Below are positions 56,703 to 64,000 of a stretch of DNA of 64,000 nt, piece after piece. The notes under the pieces are model-generated. The model did no database searches, had not been told where the DNA came from, and worked only from the letters and a program-made list of their open reading frames with translations. This DNA is from Juglans regia (taxonomy: Eukaryota; Streptophyta; Magnoliopsida; Fagales; Juglandaceae): assembly GCF_001411555.2 (NCBI RefSeq), contig NC_049904.1, positions 28,533,370 through 28,597,369 on the forward strand. Reading direction: 5' to 3'. The stretch's first letter is position 1; the number at the start of each line of letters is the position of its first letter. A program made the translations under genes and the position numbers.

Positions 56703-58628
56703 ATGCGAGACAGTCAGTACTCATTCTCTCTTACTACCTTCAGGTTAGTATAGCATCTATTTATTTTCATAATTATTTAAATACCAATTTTATATATAGT
56801 TATATTTTCTATTTATGTATTTTCTTTTTGTTTTGTTATTGGGTAGTCCTTCAGGAAGCTAGTGCAGATCGAACACGCCTTGACAGCGGTCGGATCCGGC
56901 CAAACCACTCTTGGGATTAAAGGTATGTTACGTAATTTTTTTTATAAGTAAAAGCCTACATGATTTCTTACCAATTTTTTTTATTCTTTTGTTGAATTTT
57001 TTCGCGGCATTTTTGGTTTAGTAATTTCTTCGCCAAATATTTGCAAAACTTGTTAGAATGATTGATGTTGAGTACTTTAGTACCCATTTGATTGTTTTCT
57101 ATTTCAAGATAAAAAAATTCATGTATATGCAAGTTTACTTTGATAGTTATCTTCATTTGCATCAACAGTGAAGTCTGATGTAACACCCCGTATTTTAGCG
57201 TATTTATTTTTATGTGAAAGATTATTTTTTTAATTAATTTAAATATTATTTTTCTTATTTTAAAATTTATCAGATTTTTTCGTTAGATTTATTTTATAAT
57301 TTTTAAATTGTGAAATTTACTTTGATGTGCTTTCTTGATATTAATCAGTATTTGTATTTAAATTTACTCTTTGCTTTAATGAATAATTTTATTGTTGGAC
57401 TTTTATTATTTTATTTTATTAATATTGAGTTGCAATGTTTTTAATTGGCTTTTATTTATTTTTATTGTACCTTTTTTCTTTTGTTGGACTTTTCTTTTTT
57501 CGAACTGGGCCTGTTTAAGCGTCTTTTAGTTTCTTTTGGGTCTCAAATCATTTATCGTACCTTACCCATGGGCCAAAATGCATGGAATGGACCAGTAAGC
57601 CCAACCCGACGCAACCAGGAAGCAGTTTCACTTCCATATCGCATGCACGTACATGATCTTCTAGGGTTTTAATAAATTCTAAATGCATGTTTTTCTCTCT
57701 AAAGAAGTGGCCGCAGCAACCCGTGCAGAGCTGCACTCCACACTGCCGTCAACAACTACACTGACCTCCACCCCGCACCGTGCACTTCTGCAATGCACCA
57801 CCCACGGCCAGCACAGGTCAAACTCGACCATGAGCACTAAGATTACGGCAAGAGACCCTTCCACCGAGAGCCACTCCATGAAAGCCAATCACGCGTAGGT
57901 CCACCGCACGGAGCCACCCTGCCCAAACCTCACAAGCACCACCGAAGCTCTTCCATGCCGCAACCCACATGGCAAGCCCACTGCACGACGAAAGACGTTG
58001 TTTCACTACCACCGAACGACCCCTGTTTTTAATACCCGAAACAGAGTAATCTTGACTCAACCAACCCGTAGCCCCACCTCAGCCTCCATCACCCACTGTA
58101 CCCACTCGTTACTGCCGCACAACTCATCCACTCTCCACTGTGAACCTCTGTCCAGACCTCACCACCGTGCCCAGCCACACGGAGCTGCAGCCCAACGCCT
58201 CGTAGCCTCTACTACAAGCCTCAGACTGCTCTGTTTTGATATCCAGAAATAGAGCATGTTCAGCCACCTTGAGCAGCTGAAATCACCCTCCACCGAAAGC
58301 TCCACCGCGCTGTGCCCCCACAGAAACTGCCGAGGAGGACGTCCCATCACCCCAGTCCACCTCACGCCGCCTCAAGTTCCTCGGTAAGCTCACGCCATTT
58401 CTTGTTGGTGTCTCTGTTCTCTCGGTCTCTCCCTTATTCTCTCACTGTGTGCTACTCTTGCTCGTCGCTCTCTCTTCCTCTCTCAGCCAGTGACCAGGCG
58501 CCACCCCACATCCTCCGTAGTCAACCGCCAGCTCCACGCCGTCGTGCCCCCATCTCGCCGTAAGTGCTGCCACTGCACTGTTGTTGCGTTTTTGTTTTCT
58601 ATTTCCTAGTAGTTCATTATAAGGTGTA

Positions 58629-58656
58629 GACATATATATATATATATATATATATG
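58629..58656. repeat. (TA)n microsatellite
   Basis: About 13 TA units inside the solo LTR. Confidence 0.9.
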
Positions 58657-59711
58657 TAATTACATTAACCATATAGTAGGAAGTACTATAACTTTTTACC
58701 CCTTATAGTATTCCTCCAGAGTTATTGTTTCGAGTGTTCAATTTAATGAGTTTATATTATGTACTTTGGGTTTAAAATCAATGAGTATATTATGTAGGTT
58801 GTAGAGTATGTTTTTATTTGGACGTCCACGTGTGGATTTATATTGTTAAATTGGTTTTTGTAAGAGACTGATATTTTAATGGATTATTTTTTATGTAAAT
58901 ACTGATGAATTTTTTTGAAGTGATCGGCAAGTGAAAAATCTTAATTTTAAATCCTTTTAAAAGAATATTTTTTATATAAATAAAAGTATGTTTTTCTACT
59001 TATGATGATCTCAATATAGTTATGTTATTTTAGTTTTATAAATTATAGTAAGATCTCAATTGTAAATAAGTTGGAATTTAATGTTTTAGTCAGAGTAATA
59101 TGTTGGATATTGATAAGTTTAGAAAGTGATGTTGGTATTTCAGGAATAATGAGAATTTTGGGTTTGAGGAATTAAAAATGGATTATTTTAGAAGTTTTAG
59201 ACTTGAATATTGAAATACGAGATTGATTGGGAATTTATGTAAATTTACGTGATTATCTTATAGGTGACGATTAATAATTGTTCAGCATTTTGAGGAAATT
59301 TCTGAAAAGTTAAGAAATTCAGGTAAGCGGGGTTCCTATGCTAGATTTTACATTTAATAAAATGAACTGAGATCCTTTTTGGAAAATGTGCATGTTTTGA
59401 TATGAAAAGAAATCTGAAAACAACCTCAGTTATTTGTTTTGCATTATTCATGAGATTCTGTCTAAGAAGAAAGTATTTTTTGTCATGACTGGTGTAGACA
59501 TGAGTTTATTTTTTTTATTCTGTTTCTGAACTTTGAAAAAGATAGCGAATATGAAATTTTGTGTATAAGTTATGTTTTTGCGATCTGATTTTGTTCAGTA
59601 CTCTGTGTTAATAAGATGTGGCACTTGAAAAACCTTTGGCATGACTTTCTGATTCTGTTCTGACTCTGATTCTGATTCTGATATGGTGATTCTGTTTCTG
59701 TTTTGCTCTGA

Positions 59712-59935
59712 TATGTGACCCTGTCACGGGATATAATAGTGACCTCTGGCCCTATCACAGGATATAATAGTGATCTCTGGTCCTGTCACAGGATATAATA
59801 GTGACCTCTGGCCCTGTCATGAGATATAATAGTGACCTCTGGTCCTGTCACGGGATATAATAGTGACCTCTGACCCTGTCACGGGATACAATAGTGACCT
59901 CTGGCCCTCCACGGGATATAATAGTGATTTTTTGT
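59712..59935. repeat. 31-bp minisatellite inside the solo LTR
   Basis: About seven tandem copies of a 31-bp unit with GGATATAATAGTGACCTCTG at its core; the motif recurs at a regular 31-bp step from 59730. Copies differ by single bases. Confidence 0.92.
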
Positions 59936-60668
59936 TCTGAGTACAATCGTTTTGGTAACATGGTGATTTATGTTCTGCTTGGCTTTTCGCAGGATGCACA
60001 ACCCTACCACAGGGGTTAAACATGGTCTCTGTTATGATATGATGTTCTGATATGATATGATAAGACGAAAATATTCAGTCATGTTATTCTAAAGGAGTTT
60101 TTGAATATGAAAAGTTGGTTTCTGAATATGAAATGTTTGAAAAGTCGCTCTGATTTTCTGATAATATGTATTTTTTGAGATTTGCATATTGATACTAAAA
60201 TGTTTTATTTCTGTATTCTGAACTCTGTAAAAATGCTCATGTTTACATATTAATATATGTCCTCTGCTTACTGAGTTGTTGATAACTCACCCCTTATCTC
60301 CCATTATTTTTCAGATGATTTTTGAATAGTCCAGCTAAGGATCAGGATTATGGAGCATCGGTGAGATGATTATTTAAGTATAGTGGATTACTCATAGAAG
60401 ATTTATGAGAAGTGGCGGATTTTATTAAGAGATTTTGTAGTATTCTGATAACGTTATATTTTAGAGTCTATAAATATATTGATTAATTGTGAGTTTTAAG
60501 TTATAGGGAGTAACTCTTCGATCCCTACAGGAACGGGGCGTTACATCTGAGATGTGATTTTTTGTTCACGATTTGTTTATCAACCATATATTTGGTATTG
60601 CAGCTGCTAATGGTGTTGTTGTTGCGACTGAGAAGAAACTCCCTTCTATCTTGGTTGATGAATAATCT

Positions 60669-61939
60669 ATGAGTAGCTCCCTAAGTATGTAATCACCACA
60701 TTTATATTTTTCACCATTATTTTCATTATAAGCTCTCATATTGGTTTACGGTCGGCAGTTTTAGGCATAAAGTTTTTGGAGACCTGGGCTTATATCATTT
60801 GCTCTCTTCTTGGTCTATAGTAGGTGATTCTAGTGATATAAGTTTTAGAGACATGAGCTTATAGCACTTCCCAGAAGTGGTGTTAAGTTTGTAGTTCTTT
60901 TACCAACAATGTGGTATATGACTGATAGACATACTATGCACTCAGGCCAACTTCACTTCAAGGGCCCCATTTCTTCTTGCATTTAAAATAGGTAATCACA
61001 GATAATCTTTTCAGTAAATAGAGGAAAGTAGATGTTTTTGGGTACTTTGGTTAAGAGAAAATTTGAGATTTTTTTTAAATACATATTATATTAGGATTTG
61101 TGAAAGTGGATAGGTAAAGTTGAAAAGCTGTTTGAATATAGTTTTTTAGGGTAGTTTTTGTTTTTGTAAAAGTTGTTTTGATCAATAAAATTTTGTTTAC
61201 TGATATAAAAAAAGTTGTTTTGATTTTTGTGTTTTTAAATTTTTACTGAAATCTAGGCAAATGATTGGATAAAAAGTTTATATAGAAATGTTTTTGGAGA
61301 TTGTAAGATTATTTTTTCAACTGGGTAAATCTTCCCACAGTTTTGAAGACATACACCTGAAATGTTAATATTGAATGGCTACCGATCAAAGAAAATATTG
61401 AATAGCATTAAAGTAAGAAAGGATTTCAAAAACTTCATCTGGACCATGTCATGTGCAAGAGCGATATAGATTATAGACTGGGTCTCCAAGGTATGGAAAT
61501 CCATGCAAGTACGTATAAAAAAAAGTTACTGAAACCCATGTAACTTTTTGGCCATTATTATGTTCATGGTGTGGCCATGTGCGTATCCTTCAAAAACTTG
61601 TGGCAATCTTTGGTATTGATAGATATTCTTCTACATTTAAAATAATTATAGTTAGTGCGTAACTTTATCTGACAGAATTTCCATTGGAGATTAAATAATT
61701 TGAAAATTATATATAAAAAAAAAGTTGCAACCAACAGTTCATAAAGAAAGAGATAGGAACTGGTAGATGCATGTTTTAAACAGATCCTCTCTTGCTCTCT
61801 CCCAATACTTGAATTATCTCAATAATTTTCTGCAATAATGTGGCTGCTTGGTTTCAGAACCTTCCCTTCTGCTCTCTAAATGGTCTCAAATCACCTAAGA
61901 TTTTTCAGTGTCCATAATATTTCATTTGTCTTATGTCAG
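60669..61939 (+). other. Intron 3 of the alpha-2 pseudogene
   Basis: AT-rich intron; no exon. Contains the 27-bp LINE-tail insertion at 61183-61209. Confidence 0.6.
61183..61209 (+). mobile_element. 27-bp LINE-tail micro-insertion
   Basis: AAAAGTTGTTTTGAT occurs exactly at 61168-61182 and 61210-61224. The 27 bases between start CAATAAAATTTTG and end ACTGATATAAA, resembling the last 30 bases of the LINE 3' UTR with its polyadenylation signal. Confidence 0.75.
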
Positions 61940-62111
61940 GTTCAAAAGATACAAACTCTCACACCAAATATTGGAGTGGTTTACAGGTTCGTCATCTGAT
62001 TGTTTCTTCGAAATAAGCTAAATTCTTCAGAGTATTCCTTATATAATACAAACTCCTGAATGTTTTTTATTTATTGAGAGGAAACATTATTTTGCTTAAC
62101 AAGGGTATTAG

Positions 62112-62139
62112 GTTACTTATAAAAAAAAAAAAAAAAAAA
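62112..62139 (+). mobile_element. 28-bp LINE-tail micro-insertion
   Basis: GGTATTAG at 62104-62111 and 62140-62147 flanks GTTACTTAT followed by an A run of about 19. The 9 non-A bases match the LINE terminus. Confidence 0.65.
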
Positions 62140-62312
62140 GGTATTAGATCTTACCACAGTGCCAAAATAATAATCAAATTGGAGCTGGATGATTAGGTAT
62201 TTTAGATATAAATGCTCTCTATTTGGTAATGGTCTAGTGTGCTTTTTACTTTATGACTTCTACAAATCATTCAACAACTTGATCTGGCTTTATTTTGTAA
62301 CATGAACATCTC

Positions 62313-62413
62313 CTTTTTCTATTTCCAATGAGGTGTTCTTCTTGCATACATCCTGTGTACTTGGGTTATGCTCTCTGCATTTCTTAATAAAATATTTGTT
62401 CACTTATAAAAAA
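62313..62413 (+). mobile_element. 101-bp LINE 3' UTR insertion
   Basis: Contains CATCCTGTGTACTTGGG, a polyadenylation signal and TTCACTTATAAAAAAC, the LINE 3' UTR signature. TTTGTARCATGRACAYCTC flanks both sides (62294-62312 and 62415-62433 approximately) with three differences, an aged target duplication. Confidence 0.65.
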
Positions 62414-62830
62414 CTTTGTAGCATGGACACCTCAAAAGGGTAAAGTATCTGTGTTGGCTGCCAAACTGTAATATTACATGGCAATTGGCACATACAATAC
62501 GGCCAGTAATGGTCCAGTAAAGGAAGATCAGAACATACATTCAGTCAACTACAATGTGGAAGACAAGAAATTTGAGCTTTTTTTCGTTACTAATATATTT
62601 TGGCTCCAAAAAAGCATCCACATTATTAACACTTCCACCCAAGTCCATGTAGTAGTGGTTTGAGGCATATTGATTCATATCCCTCTTTGTTATTTGGTTT
62701 CTCTTACCTAATTTTGAAGCCATGAATCTTCATGTCAATTTTTTTCTCTTCCAGTGGTATGGGTCCAGATTTTCGAGTTTTGGTTCGAAAAAGCAGGAAG
62801 CAGGCTGAACAATATCATAGATTGTACAAG

Positions 62831-63498
62831 GTATTTTTTCCATCTTCTCTCATTCTTTTTCTTTTACAGTATGTTGATGATAAGTTGTGACACAGCCTAT
62901 ATTTATCATTTTGATACAAGTTCGTAAATCACCAATCTATTCCTTTCCTTTTTAATGTACTGCTGTACCCATATAGTTTAACTTAGGTTGGGGCCGCCTT
63001 GATCAAAAGACTGACTAGCCAAAATGCTTTTCAACTGGTATTTTTTTAAAGGGAAAATCACATTACCCCCTCTTTAAGATCTGACCATTAATATAGAAGA
63101 ACAATCGGTGATGTGTTATAATCTTAACAGCTGGATCTTAGAGGATGGGAAAATTGCATAATGAATGGTAGTTTGAAGGAAAAAGTGTAACTTTACCTTT
63201 TTAAATATACTCCTCACCCATGTATGCTGCTAAGGTGATCACATGGCTGACTTGTATTCAGGCTTTTCAAATCGAAATAGTCTGGCCATAAACAAATTAT
63301 GTATTGTTTGGGTCATGATGATATGTCTTTAAAGAGTTTTCTTAAATGTAATTATCATGGTTCTAGTTTCAATTATTGCTGGTTGGCAGTTAGTTGGGTT
63401 ATTGACTTACCAAATCCCTTATTTAATTAATGCACATTCTGGACTTTATATGACGAAGGTTATAACTTGTGTGCAAATGTCATAATTGTAGGAAGTAG
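62831..63498 (+). other. Intron 5 of the alpha-2 pseudogene
   Basis: Starts with a normal GT donor after the last codon of block 5 and ends with an AG before block 6. No repeat or exon recognised. Confidence 0.55.
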
Positions 63499-63761
63499 GA
63501 ACCAATTCCTGTCACTCAACTTGTAAGGGAAATTGCAGCTGTTATGCAGGAGTTCACTCAGTCTGGATAATCAAAATATCTTTCAGTGTGATATCAGATG
63601 TGTTACAATCACTATCAAAATTGTAAGGGAAAAGAGATATATGAGTATTGAGAATCTGGAAAACTGGTTGAACCCAATCAGGTTACTGTCAGACTCTTTG
63701 TTATCTTAAATGTCTCTAAAGCAGCAATTTTAGTGGAGGTGCTCCGGAGTCGCCTCACTAA

Positions 63762-63942
63762 GGCCTCGATTGTTTTCACAAATCATCTCATCTCATATAA
63801 TTATTACATTTTCTCAAACTCCCACACAAAATATAATAAATAATTCAATTTTTTCAAATTACAAAACAAAAATAATATTAAAAAATAATATTCTAATAAT
63901 ATCTCATTTCATCTCATCTCATCTGTGTAAGCAAACAAAACC
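63762..63942. mobile_element. Tourist-like MITE with TAA duplication
   Basis: A 181-bp element, ends GGCCTCGATTGTTTTCAC and GTAAGCAAACAAAACC, flanked by TAA (63759-63761, 63943-63945). Inner blocks match the 27446 and 40585 copies. It lies downstream of pseudogene block 6. Confidence 0.75.
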
Positions 63943-64000
63943 TAAAAATCAGTGCTTCATCTGAAGTAAAAGGTGAGATAAAAGGTCCTGGAATCCAGGT

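Larger units (their letters stand above)
57179..60545. mobile_element. Solo LTR, Tekay/Del-like Ty3-gypsy, in alpha-2 pseudogene intron 2
   Basis: Begins TGTAACACCCCGT and ends ACGGGGCGTTACA, with TCTGA at both borders (57174-57178 and 60546-60550). 3367 bp, no gag/pol. The CCCCGT/ACGGGG extension of the TG...CA ends is typical of Tekay/Del LTRs by my recollection. The open frames inside (such as 57683-58563) are Pro/Ser/Thr-rich C/T-skewed leader-like sequence, not recognised proteins. Confidence 0.85.
56703..63566 (+). pseudogene. PAB: 20S proteasome alpha type-2 copy, disabled, introns retained
   Basis: Six exon-like blocks on the plus strand: 56703-56743, 56847-56922, 60604-60668, 61940-61986, 62755-62830 and 63499-63566. 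They encode in order the plant alpha-2 N-terminal two thirds (D-S-Q-Y-S-F-S-L-T-T-F; L-V-Q-I-E-H-A-L-T-A-V-G; K-K-L-P-S-I-L-V-D-E; P-N-I-G-V-V-Y; G-M-G-P-D-F-R-V-L-V-R-K; V-T-Q-L-V-R-E). Lesions: one base missing after the S-P-S-G position in block 2; a TAA after L-V-D-E in block 3; ATGAGT in place of the expected GT donor after block 3; no GT donor after block 6, running into TAA. The second residue is Arg where plant alpha-2 has Gly. Retained introns show a segmental, not processed, copy. The rest lies beyond the window or is lost. Confidence 0.85.

Noticed and set aside
57445..58672. Several Pro/Ser/Thr-rich open frames on both strands
   Set aside because: All are inside the solo LTR in C/T-skewed sequence that opens frames by composition; none is recognisable.
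63732..63756. Possible seventh exon of the alpha-2 copy (GGAGGTGCTCCGGAG after an AG)
   Set aside because: It only loosely resembles the G-G-V-R-P-F-G coding block and is cut short by the MITE; similarity is too weak to call.

Overview
This is plant nuclear DNA. The genes carry GT-AG introns and lie in AT-rich, transposon-filled sequence. The proteins are plant families: a NARROW LEAF1-like protein, a plant-type At4g19900-like glycosyltransferase, a DCD-domain protein and 20S proteasome subunits. Abundant L1-type LINEs, Tourist-like MITEs and Tekay-like solo LTRs suggest a woody eudicot. My impression is Fagales, perhaps walnut family, but that is inference and no species marker is present.

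Layout, left to right. Positions 1-9718 are three nested LINEs (LINE2 inside LINE1 inside LINE3). They appear to sit in an intron of a minus-strand NAL1-like protease gene, whose first three coding exons are at 10220-13639 and whose 3' half lies beyond the left edge. Positions 14.6-19.6 kb are promoter plus AT-rich intergenic DNA with several MITE-like inverted repeats. A small intronless CX9C (CHCH) protein gene (+) is at 19869-20129. A complete five-exon glutathionyl-hydroquinone reductase gene (-) is at 20822-22912. A complete five-exon alpha-1,4-glycosyltransferase-like gene (-) is at 25795-32546. A LINE RNase H relic is at 33.0-33.8 kb. A complete three-exon DCD-domain protein gene (-) is at 34795-38397. 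Positions 40.3-43.7 kb are AT-rich MITE-type DNA. A complete nine-exon proteasome alpha-5 gene (-) is at 44757-55182, with introns holding two LINEs, a Tourist MITE, a hAT MITE, and a 3.1-kb solo LTR that itself carries a tRNA-derived SINE. Divergent from it, a broken proteasome alpha-2 copy (+) at 56703-63566 holds another 3.4-kb solo LTR and several tiny LINE-tail insertions.

The exon models of the reductase, glycosyltransferase, DCD and alpha-5 genes were each joined by hand. Phase and residue counts close exactly: 325, 703, 1121 and 237 amino acids. The host genes look like independent housekeeping or developmental genes rather than a pathway cluster; only the two proteasome loci share a complex. 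I see no convincing undescribed biological system. The most notable items are the alpha-2 pseudogene beside an intact alpha-5 gene, very short LINE-tail insertions (23-101 bp) with clear target-site duplications, the three-level LINE nest, the internal duplication in the DCD protein, and a possible overlapping upstream ORF in the NAL1-like gene.
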